Assembly: GCA_047605425.1 (NCBI GenBank)
Contig: JASGFT010000056.1
Coordinates: 1-26,971, forward strand
Length of the DNA stretch: 26,971 nt
Direction: 5' to 3'
From: JAKPAM01 sp047605425
Lineage (GTDB): Bacteria; Pseudomonadota; Gammaproteobacteria; Burkholderiales; Burkholderiaceae_E
The position numbers were made by a program, and so were the translations under genes. Position 1 is the stretch's first letter. Each line of letters starts with the position of its first letter. Below the pieces are notes generated by a model that was given only the letters and a program-made list of their open reading frames with translations, searched no databases and was not told the DNA's origin. Of this stretch, positions 15,223 to 24,430 are shown in pieces.

Positions 15223-15779
15223 TGCGATCCGCCGACGAACCGGTGTCCCGGTCGGCGCGATCGGCGCGATCGGCGATCGCCAGGATCCTCGCGCTGCTGC
15301 TGTTGCCGCTGCTGATCGGGCTGGCGAGCGCGGGGCCGGCCTGGTCCGCGTCCGGCGCCGAGGCCGAGACGCGGCTCAAGCAGTTGTCCGAAGAGCTGCG
15401 CTGCCTGGTCTGCCAGAACCAGACGCTGGCCGACTCGAACGCCGAGCTGGCCGTCGACCTGCGCAACCAGGTCAAGGCGATGATCGAGCAGGGCCAAAGC
15501 GACGAGCAGATCAAGACCTACCTGGTCGATCGCTACGGCCAGTTCGTGCTGTACAAGCCGCCGGTCCAGCGCAGCACCTGGTTGCTGTGGGGCGGGCCGT
15601 TCGCGCTGCTGCTGATCGGCCTGCTGATATGGTCGCGCGTCGGCCGGCGCCCGCCGCCGACCGCGCAGGCCGGCGCTCGCGCCGATTCCGATGCCGGCGC
15701 CTCGCCATCGGCCACCGGCGCCGACAGCCACGCGGACGCCGAACTCGACGCCGCCCGGCGCCTGCTCGACGACCGTTGA
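15222..15779 (+). CDS. ccmH: cytochrome c maturation thiol reductase CcmH
   Basis: CcmH resolves the apocytochrome disulfide together with CcmG and forms the heme ligation complex with CcmF and CcmI. The 185-residue protein has a signal sequence/anchor (about residues 19-38), the three-helix domain with LRCLVCQNQ (Cys61, Cys64) and SNAELAVDLR. A second membrane segment (STWLLWGGPFALLLIGLLIW) and a variable alanine-rich tail follow. It is the CcmH-only form; the CcmI part is separate, at the head of the operon. The ATG at 15222 was chosen; a GTG 3 bases upstream is also possible. Confidence 0.93.
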   Translation: MRSADEPVSRSARSARSAIARILALLLLPLLIGLASAGPAWSASGAEAETRLKQLSEELRCLVCQNQTLADSNAELAVDLRNQVKAMIEQGQSDEQIKTYLVDRYGQFVLYKPPVQRSTWLLWGGPFALLLIGLLIWSRVGRRPPPTAQAGARADSDAGASPSATGADSHADAELDAARRLLDDR

Positions 15780-15825
15780 ACCGCCGGCGAAGCGGCGCCG
15801 GCCGCGGCCCCGCGCCGCCGTGCAC

Positions 15826-15831
15826 TAGAAT
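15826..15831 (+). promoter_or_regulatory. candidate -10 box ahead of the LOG-family gene
   Basis: TAGAAT (5 of 6 to consensus) lies in the ccmH-LOG gap, within CTAGAATCGC, 55 bases before the chosen ATG. No clear -35 is present. It probably separates this gene from the ccm operon. Confidence 0.35.
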
Positions 15832-15885
15832 CGCTCGACACGCGCGGACGCGAATCGACGACGCCGCGTGCCGATCGCGATCCCG

Positions 15886-16686
15886 ATGACCACACCCGAC
15901 AACACCCGACAGCTCGCGGCCGCCAGCTACCGGCTCGCCGCCGTCGACCAGGATTTCATGCTCGCCGATGCCCAGCGCGGCCTGCGCTTCATGCTCGAGT
16001 ACGAGAAGGCCGAGCAGGCGATGCGCGCCCGCGGCGTGCGCTCGACGATCGTCGTGTTCGGCAGCGCCCGGATCCGCCCGGCCGACCAGCCGCCGGCGGT
16101 GGCCGGCCTGCCCGCCAGCCAGCGCGAGCGCCACGACCACTGGTACCAGCAGGCGCGGCTGTTCGCGACGATCGCCTCGCAGCGCGGCGGCGCGCTGCGT
16201 CACGCCGACGAGGGCCGCGACAACGTGATCATGACCGGCGGCGGCCCCGGCATCATGGAAGCGGCCAATCGCGGCGCCAGCGAGGTCGGCGCCGCGTCGA
16301 TCGGCTTGAACATCACGCTGCCGCACGAGCAGATGCCGAATCCGTGGAGCACGCCGGACCTGACGTTCAGGTTCCACTACTTCGCGATGCGCAAGATGCA
16401 CTTCGCGCTGCGCGCGGCCGCGCTGGTCGCGTTCCCGGGCGGGTTCGGCACGCTCGACGAGCTGTTCGAGGTGCTGACGCTGTGCCAGACGCGCAAGATG
16501 CCGCGCGTGCCGGTCGTGCTGTTCGACACCGCGTACTGGCGGCGCATGATCGACTTCGAGCTGCTGGTCGAGGAGCGGATGATCGATCCGCAGGACGTGG
16601 GCCTGCTGTCGTTCGCCGACGACGCCGAGGAGGTCTGGCGGCAACTGGTCGAGCAAGGCTTGGCGATCCCGCCCGAGGCCGACTGA
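15886..16686 (+). CDS. LOG-family Rossmann-fold protein (TIGR00730-like)
   Basis: The LOG family includes cytokinin-activating phosphoribohydrolases that cleave nucleoside 5'-monophosphates, once mislabelled lysine decarboxylases. The 266-residue product has the two diagnostic motifs, MTGGGPGIMEAANRGA and PGGFGTLDELFE (from residue 184). It also has an N-terminal extension (FMLEYEKAEQAMRARGVRSTIVVFGSARI) seen in the longer bacterial branch. Its true substrate is not known from sequence. The ATG at 15886 is taken as the start; a GTG at 15868 would add six residues, and neither has a strong ribosome site. Confidence 0.85.
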   Translation: MTTPDNTRQLAAASYRLAAVDQDFMLADAQRGLRFMLEYEKAEQAMRARGVRSTIVVFGSARIRPADQPPAVAGLPASQRERHDHWYQQARLFATIASQRGGALRHADEGRDNVIMTGGGPGIMEAANRGASEVGAASIGLNITLPHEQMPNPWSTPDLTFRFHYFAMRKMHFALRAAALVAFPGGFGTLDELFEVLTLCQTRKMPRVPVVLFDTAYWRRMIDFELLVEERMIDPQDVGLLSFADDAEEVWRQLVEQGLAIPPEAD

Positions 16687-16801
16687 CTTGGGGTTTCCCT
16701 AGTTCCGGCGCCCTCGCGTTTGAGCGCATCCTACGGGCCGGAATCGGCCGGCAGCACGACCGGCCCGCCAGTCCGCGACCCCCTTAGATACCGAGGAGAC
16801 C

Positions 16802-18400
<1,599 letters not shown>

Positions 18401-18531
18401 ACGCCGAGCGAACACGCCTCCGGCTCGACCGGCCGCGCCCTCGGGCGACCGGCCCGGCCGCGGCGCGGGCAGCCAACGGGCGGCTTCGGTAGACTGCGGT
18501 CGGTCAATCGATCGTCACGGACAATTCCGAC

Positions 18532-19077
18532 ATGCCAGCCTCCCCCGCCGCGCCCGACGGCGCCCACCCGCCCCAGCCTCTCCAAGCGCTCGTCGACGCG
18601 GACGGCGCCGACGAGACACTGCCCGTGCCCGAAGGCTTCTCGCTGATCCAGCGCGGGCCGTCATGGTTCACCCAGCTCGGCCCCGTCTACGCGAAGCCGG
18701 CGCCCGACGGCACGACGATCCTGGGCCTGCGCGTCAGCCAGCGCCACGCCAATTTCCGCGGCAACGCCCATGGCGGCATGCTGATGACGCTGGCCGACGC
18801 CACGCTCGGCATCAACGTATCGCAGGCCCGCGGCGTCCGCGGCGGCCAGGTCACGGTCTCGCTGGCCGCCGATTTCCTGGTCGGCGTCAAGCTCGGAGAC
18901 TGGCTCGAAGCGCGCGTCGGCATGCGCAAGAACGGCCGCACGCTGGTCTTCGCCGACTGCATCCTGACGGTCGGCGAGCGCGAGGTGCTGCGCTCGAACG
19001 CGGTGTTCGCCGTCGTCGAGCCGCCCGCGCATGCCCGCACGGCGTCGTCGGCCATCGAGTCGACGCCCGGCGACTGA
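18532..19077 (+). CDS. PaaI-type hotdog-fold thioesterase
   Basis: A 181-residue protein with one hotdog domain (about residues 55-165), expected to hydrolyse an acyl-CoA thioester. The family motif is NAHGGMLMTLADATLG, with Gly-Gly at the oxyanion region and Asp as the likely general base, followed by TVSLAADFLVGVKLGDWLEA and FADCILTVGEREVLRSNAVF. About 30 proline/alanine-rich residues precede the domain, so a shorter start is possible, although no better one is seen. It lies 131 bases after the acyl-CoA ligase, and the two may act on the same acyl-CoA pool. Confidence 0.85.
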   Translation: MPASPAAPDGAHPPQPLQALVDADGADETLPVPEGFSLIQRGPSWFTQLGPVYAKPAPDGTTILGLRVSQRHANFRGNAHGGMLMTLADATLGINVSQARGVRGGQVTVSLAADFLVGVKLGDWLEARVGMRKNGRTLVFADCILTVGEREVLRSNAVFAVVEPPAHARTASSAIESTPGD

Positions 19078-19148
19078 TCGAGGCCCGGCGAGGGTCTGTC
19101 CACACCCGGATCGAGCCCGCGCCGAGAGGCGCGACGCTCGAAGCGCCC

Positions 19149-19420
19149 TCAGTTCCTCGGCGGGTTGGCCGGCTTGACCGGACCGGCCGGAATCGGCGCC
19201 AGGCCGTCGGCCTTCACGTAGGTCACCGAAGTCGCATAGCTGACCAGGTCGTATTTCTCGCCGTCCCGCTCGCCCGGCGTGCGATCGGATTGTCCCCGAA
19301 CTCGCCGAACCGGATCATCGCGTTCTTGCCGGGCGCCTGTTCGAGCCATACGTGATGGGCGTTCGCCGCCGTCGCGAAACCGAGGGTGGCGGCGAGGAAC
19401 CGGCCTAAGGCCGCTGATCC
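19149..19420 (-). pseudogene. DUF4198 (NikM-like) gene remnant with internal deletion
   Basis: One minus-strand frame reads a signal-peptide-like stretch, GRFLAATLGFATAANA, then HHVWLEQ and MIRFGEFGDN. This is the start of mature DUF4198 proteins, periplasmic proteins linked to nickel/cobalt uptake and usually about 250 residues. Another frame then reads RTPGERDGEKYDLVSYAT and VKADGLAPIPAGP, the usual C-terminal end of the same family, stopping at TGA 19149-19151. The roughly 150 residues expected between them are missing and the join changes frame near 19280-19290. No start codon is visible in the N-terminal frame. The family assignment rests on my memory of conserved ends, so the 5' boundary is approximate. 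Confidence 0.7.
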
Positions 19421-19484
19421 GGAACGCGGGAGAACGCGCCCGTGCCGAGATCGAGCCGACGCCGGATCGATGCCGTCCGCCGCG

Positions 19485-20132
19485 TTACCAGACGCGCAGC
19501 CGTACCTGGACCGCGATCGCGCCGTGCAACCGGTCCTTGTAGCCGGGCACCACGGTCAGGTTAGCGCCGATGCGTCCGTATTCGATCGCCAGCACTGGCA
19601 GCGCGCCGATGAACCAGCCGCCGTTACGCATGTCGGGATAGCCGTCGAACGCGGCGACGATCACGCCCAGGCCGGCCTGCAATCCTCGCGGCTCGCCCCA
19701 CCACAGCGGACGCCACAGGTAGCCGGCGTAGCGGGTCCACGCATCGTTGCTGTTGTGGTAGCCGCCGAACAGCAGCCCGTGCTCGCGGCCGGCGATCACC
19801 TCGGCGCCGATGCCGGTATTGTTCTCGCGCAGTCCGAGATCGCGGTCGAAGTGCCGCGAGTACATGCCGGGGTTGAGCCAGACCTGCCAGCGTCCGTCGG
19901 CGGCATCCGGCCACCACGCGCCGGCCGCCGCCCCGCCCTGCTCGTCCGCCCGCTTGTCAACGGCCGGCTTCGCGCTGGCGCCGTTCAAACCGTCGTTGAC
20001 GCCGCCGTTCAAACCGCCATGCACGCTGCCGTTCACGCCGGCATCGGCCGCGCGTGCCGGTGCTATCGCCAGCGAGGCCGACGCGACGGCCAGCGCGGCG
20101 GCGCCGATCCACGCCCGCGCGCGCCGCCGCAT
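19485..20132 (-). CDS. small outer-membrane beta-barrel-like protein
   Basis: A 215-residue secreted protein. The start at 20132 has AAGGGG close upstream and gives a clean signal peptide (MRRRARAWIG, then AALAVASASLAIAPARA, cut before ADAG). After a low-complexity linker comes a region of about 135 residues with alternating hydrophobic/aromatic strands: WQVWLNPGMYSRHF, RENNTGIGAEVIAG, LLFGGYHNSNDAWTRYAGYLW, and a final strand ending VRLRVW with a terminal aromatic residue, as in barrel proteins. I recall similar unnamed proteins in Proteobacteria with the ENN-GIG and NS signatures; function unknown. The open frame extends upstream into a TerC remnant, so the gene may also be read as a fusion from 20315 or 20348. 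Confidence 0.75.
   Translation of the reverse strand: MRRRARAWIGAAALAVASASLAIAPARAADAGVNGSVHGGLNGGVNDGLNGASAKPAVDKRADEQGGAAAGAWWPDAADGRWQVWLNPGMYSRHFDRDLGLRENNTGIGAEVIAGREHGLLFGGYHNSNDAWTRYAGYLWRPLWWGEPRGLQAGLGVIVAAFDGYPDMRNGGWFIGALPVLAIEYGRIGANLTVVPGYKDRLHGAIAVQVRLRVW
19980..20039 (-). repeat. 12-bp tandem repeat in the barrel-protein linker
   Basis: Five imperfect 12-base units encode GVNG, SVHG, GLNG, GVND and GLNG directly after the signal peptide. The unit keeps the reading frame. It is a flexible periplasmic linker that can change length by slippage. Confidence 0.8.
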
Positions 20133-20315
20133 CCGCCCCTTCAATGACGGCCGTCGGCGGCGGGCGACCATGTTCAGGGCCTCGACCGCGGCCGAGAACG
20201 TCATCGCCGTGTAGATGCAGCCCTTGGGCACGTGCGCGCCGAAGCCCTCCGCGATCAGCGTCGCCAACGCCGCCCAGGCGGTGGGATCGGCCAGCAAGGC
20301 CAGCGTGTCCTGCAT
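20133..20315 (-). pseudogene. TerC-family membrane protein remnant with internal deletion
   Basis: The frame from the ATG at 20315 begins DTLALLADPTAWAALATLI, the first helix of TerC proteins (compare the MDP-W-LLTL start of E. coli YoaE/YegH relatives). It then passes directly to AEGFGAHVPKGCIYTAM and FSAAVEALNMVARRRR, the last helix of the same family (VAEGFGFHIPKGYLYAA in relatives). The roughly 190 residues between, including the conserved ionisable helices, are absent, so it cannot be a working transporter. The join at LI/AEGFG is in frame, so the remnant runs on into the barrel protein. The segment LI-A fits both sides, suggesting recombination at a short repeat. Family recognition is from memory. 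Confidence 0.72.
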
Positions 20316-20436
20316 GAGAATTCCGTTCAATGGCCGGTCCACCGCCATGGTGGCACAGCGCCGCTCCAGGGCCGAAGCGTTTTCTTACGAATGGCTTGCC
20401 CGGGCCGCGCGGCGTCCGCCGGCCGCGCCCGGCCGC

Positions 20437-22044
20437 TCAGTAGCCAGCGGTAGCGCCGTCGCTGCGCGGGTCGTGCCCGCCTTCGAACAGGCCGTCGGCG
20501 CTGCGCACGATCGCGCCGGCATGGCCCATCGTCTCGTCGTAGGGCTCCAGCAGCTCGACCTCGTGCCCCATCGCCCGCAGCCGGGCGACGACGGCCGGCT
20601 CGAAACGCGATTCGAGCTTCAGCGTATCGCTGGTCTGGCCCCAGGTGCGGCCGAGCAGCCAGCGCGGCGCATCGATCGCCGCCTGCGGATTCATGCCGAA
20701 ATGCACGATCCGGCTGAACACCGCGCTCTGCGACTGCGGCTGGCCGTCGCCGCCCATGTTGCCGTAGACGATCACCCGGCCGTCGTTCATCCTGGCCAGC
20801 GCCGGATTCAGCGTATGGAACGGCTTGCGGCCGGGCGCCAGCGGATTCAGCGCGTTCGGATCGAGCGAGAAGCTGCAGCCGCGGTTCTGCCAGTTGATGC
20901 CCGACCGCTCGAGAACGATGCCGCTGCCGAACTCGTGGTACACGCTCTGGATGAAGCTGACCGCCATCCCCTGGCCGTCGACGACGCCCATCCACACGGT
21001 GTCGGCCGGTCCGTGCCCCGCCCCCCAGCGCGCGGCCCGGTCGGGCACGATCGCCGCGACGTGGCGGTCGAGCTGCTCGGGCGCGAGGAAGGTCTGCGGA
21101 TCGTCGCGCATGAACGCCGGGTCGGTGATGTAGCGGTCGCGGATCGCGAACGCGCGCTTGGTCGCCTCGACGCAGGCATGCACGTACTCGGCGTCGAACG
21201 GCGACTGGCCGGGCCGCAACAGCCGGTCGAGCTGGCCGAGGATCAGCAGCGACACCAGGCCCTGCGTCGGCGGCGGCTGGTTGTAGACCTGGCCTTGCGA
21301 ATGCGCGAGCACCAGCGGGGTCTTCCAGACCGCGCGCTGCGCCGCCAGGTCCTTGGCCGTCAACGGACTGCCGACGCGCTGCAGATCGGTCGCCAGCGTC
21401 GCCGCCAGCTCACCGCGATAGAAATCGTCGAGCCCGGCGCGCGCCAGTTGCGCGAGCGTGTCCGCCAGCCGCGGCTGCCGGAAGCGGGTACCGGCGGCCG
21501 GCGCCTGTCCGTCGGCGAGGAAGGTCCGCGCGAAGCCGCTGATCGCCGACAACTCGTTGCGCTTGGCGGCCGTGCACGCCGCCTGGCTGCGCGTGACCGG
21601 CATGCCGTCGCGCGCGTAGGCGATCGCGTCGGCCAGCAGGCGCGACAGCGGCAGGCGGCCGCCGAACGACTCGCGCGACCACGACAGCGCCGCGTCCCAG
21701 CCGGACAGCGTGCCGGCGACGGTGTTGGCCGCCCACGGGCCGCGGAACGGGATCGACGTCAGGCCGGCGTCGCGATAGCGCTCGATCGTCGCCGCCGCCG
21801 CCGCCGCGCCGCAGGCCTCGAGCGCGCGCGGCGCCTGGCCGGGCGGCGCGATCAGCCAGAACGCATCGCCGCCGATGCTGTTCATGTGCGGATAGACGAC
21901 CGCGATCGTCGCCGCGGCGGCGATCATCGCCTCGATCGCGTTGCCGCCCTCCCGAAGGACCGCCAGCGCGCTCTGCGCGGCCAGCGAATGCGGCGCGACC
22001 GCCATCCCGCGGGTCCCGCGGGCAGGATTTGCAAGAGGATTCAC
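20437..22044 (-). CDS. gamma-glutamyltransferase family protein (cytoplasmic type)
   Basis: An N-terminal-nucleophile hydrolase homologue of 535 residues. It has AAQSALAVLREGGNAIEAMIAAA and the NSIGGDAFWL loop near the N terminus. The likely self-cleavage site and nucleophile is Thr349 in GPADTVWMGVVDGQG. The small-subunit part contains SVYHEFGSGIVLE, FHTLNPALA and NMGGDGQPQ. The GTG at 22044 is chosen because GGAG lies 5 bases upstream and the family's conserved N terminus begins 11-14 residues later. No signal peptide is seen, unlike E. coli Ggt, so it belongs with YwrD-like cytoplasmic members, whose substrates may differ from glutathione. It is divergent from an XRE regulator. Confidence 0.88.
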   Translation of the reverse strand: MNPLANPARGTRGMAVAPHSLAAQSALAVLREGGNAIEAMIAAAATIAVVYPHMNSIGGDAFWLIAPPGQAPRALEACGAAAAAATIERYRDAGLTSIPFRGPWAANTVAGTLSGWDAALSWSRESFGGRLPLSRLLADAIAYARDGMPVTRSQAACTAAKRNELSAISGFARTFLADGQAPAAGTRFRQPRLADTLAQLARAGLDDFYRGELAATLATDLQRVGSPLTAKDLAAQRAVWKTPLVLAHSQGQVYNQPPPTQGLVSLLILGQLDRLLRPGQSPFDAEYVHACVEATKRAFAIRDRYITDPAFMRDDPQTFLAPEQLDRHVAAIVPDRAARWGAGHGPADTVWMGVVDGQGMAVSFIQSVYHEFGSGIVLERSGINWQNRGCSFSLDPNALNPLAPGRKPFHTLNPALARMNDGRVIVYGNMGGDGQPQSQSAVFSRIVHFGMNPQAAIDAPRWLLGRTWGQTSDTLKLESRFEPAVVARLRAMGHEVELLEPYDETMGHAGAIVRSADGLFEGGHDPRSDGATAGY

Positions 22045-22060
22045 GTCGTCTCCGACACTC

Positions 22061-22075
22061 GAATTCCGGGAATAC
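22061..22075. promoter_or_regulatory. candidate operator between the GGT-family gene and the XRE regulator
   Basis: GAATTCCGGGAATAC is a 15-base palindrome with one mismatched pair around a central G; the inner ATTCC-G-GGAAT is perfect. It is 17 bases upstream of the GGT-family start, where a repressor could block it. The neighbouring XRE protein is the natural candidate to bind it. Confidence 0.4.
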
Positions 22076-22168
22076 CCGAAGGCTAACTCAAGTTCCGCCG
22101 CGCGCGTGCCGGAATGACCTCGCAGGTAATGGATCGACCGCGCCGTGCACGGCACACTGGCGGACATC

Positions 22169-23035
22169 ATGACCGCACTCCCCGCATTCGACACCCTGGA
22201 CGGCGCTCGCGCCGATCCCCCGCCGACGGTCGGCGCGCTGCTGCGCGACTGGCGACAGCGCCGGCGACTGAGCCAGCTCGATCTGGCGCTCGAAGCCGAC
22301 ATCTCGACGCGCCACCTGAGCTTCGTCGAAACGGGCCGCGCCTCGCCGAGCCGCGACATGATCCTGCACCTGGCCGAGCGGCTCGAGGTGCCGCTGCGCG
22401 AACGCAACGCGCTGCTGGTCGCGGCCGGCTTCGCGCCGATGTACGACGAACGCCCGCTGCACGACCCGGCGATGGCTTGCGCGACCCGCGCGATCGAGCT
22501 GGTGCTGGCCGGCCACGAGCCGTTTCCGGCGCTGGCCGTCGACCGGCACTGGACGATGGTCACGTCCAACCGGGCGGTCGCGCCGCTGCTGGCCGGCTGC
22601 GCGCCCGAGCTGCTGCGCCCGCCCGTCAACGTCCTGCGCCTGAGCCTGCATCCGCAGGGCCTGGCGCCGCGGATCGCCAATCATGCGCAGTGGCGCGACC
22701 ACCTGCTCGAGCGGCTTCGCCGGCAGTGGCAGGTCAGCGCCGATCCGGTCATCGCCGCGCTGCTCGACGAGCTGGCCGCCTATCCGGCGCCCCCGCCCGT
22801 CGCGTCCGCGGCGCAGGCCGACGCCCGCGTCGCCGGGCACCCGGCCGTCGCGATCCCGCTGCAGCTCGTCGCCGGCGACGACGTGCTGTCGTTCTACAGC
22901 ACGACCACCGTGTTCGGCACGCCGATCGACGTGACGCTGTCCGAGTTGGCGATCGAGGCGTTCTTTCCGGCCGACCGATTGACGACGGACACGCTGGGCC
23001 GGCTGGCCAGCCAATGGCGGACCACGCAGCAGTAG
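22169..23035 (+). CDS. XRE-family transcriptional regulator with MmyB-like ligand domain
   Basis: A 288-residue regulator. Residues about 22-75 form an XRE helix-turn-helix (LLRDWRQRRRLSQLDLALEADISTRHLSFVETGRASPS). The remainder resembles the MmyB-like C-terminal domain (LLVAAGFAP-Y, AVDRHWTMVTSNRA, LSLHPQGLAPRIAN, a late STTTVFGTPIDVTLSELAIEAFFPAD). In relatives this domain binds a fatty acyl or other small hydrophobic ligand. The ATG at 22169 is preferred; a GTG at 22145 is in frame. It diverges from the GGT-family gene over 124 bases containing a palindrome, so it may control that gene and itself. Confidence 0.87.
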   Translation: MTALPAFDTLDGARADPPPTVGALLRDWRQRRRLSQLDLALEADISTRHLSFVETGRASPSRDMILHLAERLEVPLRERNALLVAAGFAPMYDERPLHDPAMACATRAIELVLAGHEPFPALAVDRHWTMVTSNRAVAPLLAGCAPELLRPPVNVLRLSLHPQGLAPRIANHAQWRDHLLERLRRQWQVSADPVIAALLDELAAYPAPPPVASAAQADARVAGHPAVAIPLQLVAGDDVLSFYSTTTVFGTPIDVTLSELAIEAFFPADRLTTDTLGRLASQWRTTQQ

Positions 23036-23058
23036 CGACCCGAACGTAGTCGGCCGCA

Positions 23059-23142
23059 CCTGGCTGGCCGAACCTGGCTGGCCGAACCTGGCTGGCCGAA
23101 TCTGGCTGGCCGAATCTGGCTGGCCGAACCTGGCTGGCCCGG
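23059..23142. repeat. 14-bp tandem repeat, six units
   Basis: Units of CCTGGCTGGCCGAA begin at 23059, 23073, 23087, 23101, 23115 and 23129. Units 4 and 5 start with T, and the last diverges after 12 bases. It lies between the regulator stop and the convergent cysE stop, so it is outside both coding regions. A 14-base period is not codon-compatible, which also argues against coding. Confidence 0.95.
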
Positions 23143-23152
23143 GCGTGGCGGC

Positions 23153-23248
23153 CCGGCCGGTCACGCTCTGGTGGCACCCCGTCGGATCCAGTCTACGCGC
23201 TGATGTGCGAGATCCGGCCGGTCGCGCTCGGGGGCCGGCCGGTCGTGC

Positions 23249-23250
<2 letters not shown>
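23153..23250. repeat. three copies of a 16-bp GC-rich motif
   Basis: CCGGCCGGTC followed by ACGCTC, GCGCTC or GTGCTC occurs at 23153-23168, 23214-23229 and 23235-23250. The last copy runs into the cysE stop codon. Each contains the palindrome CCGGCCGG. No gene is seen in 23036-23248 apart from these repeats. Confidence 0.75.
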
Positions 23251-24262
<1,012 letters not shown>

Positions 24263-24292
24263 CGGCGTTCTCGGGAACGGATTCGGGCGCCG

Positions 24293-24298
24293 ATTATC
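24293..24298 (-). promoter_or_regulatory. candidate -10 box for cysE
   Basis: GATAAT on the minus strand (5 of 6) is 30 bases upstream of the cysE ATG and predicts a leader of roughly 24 bases. It resembles the kdgK box at 2680. No good -35 is present. Confidence 0.4.
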
Positions 24299-24430
24299 CC
24301 GCCGATGCCGGTCGCGTGCAGCGCACGCGGACATCGCCTCGGGTGCGCGGCTTCGCCGGCGCCCAGCCACAGCGCCTCGTGCGCCTCGGCGCGGGCCCGA
24401 TCCTAGTGCGAACAGGCGCCCGACCGGCGT

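Noticed and set aside
16687..16801. Hairpin GGCCGG-N8-CCGGCC as a terminator between the LOG gene and the acyl-CoA ligase
   Set aside because: Such GC palindromes are frequent by chance here and no T run follows.
20215..22086. Long open frame antisense to the GGT-family gene
   Set aside because: The opposite strand encodes a motif-complete enzyme; this frame is arginine/alanine-rich and featureless, as expected in DNA of this composition.
22045..22680. N-terminal extension of the GGT-family protein upstream of 22044
   Set aside because: It is antisense to the XRE regulator, rich in serine and arginine, and the GTG at 22044 has a proper ribosome site.
23059..23142. CRISPR array
   Set aside because: The units are 14 bases long, directly abutting with no spacers, and no cas genes are nearby.
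24330..24430. Possible gene remnant on the minus strand (reads AHEALWLGAGEAAHPR)
   Set aside because: It looks slightly like the end of a NUDIX-type protein, but about 20 residues without a second motif are not enough.
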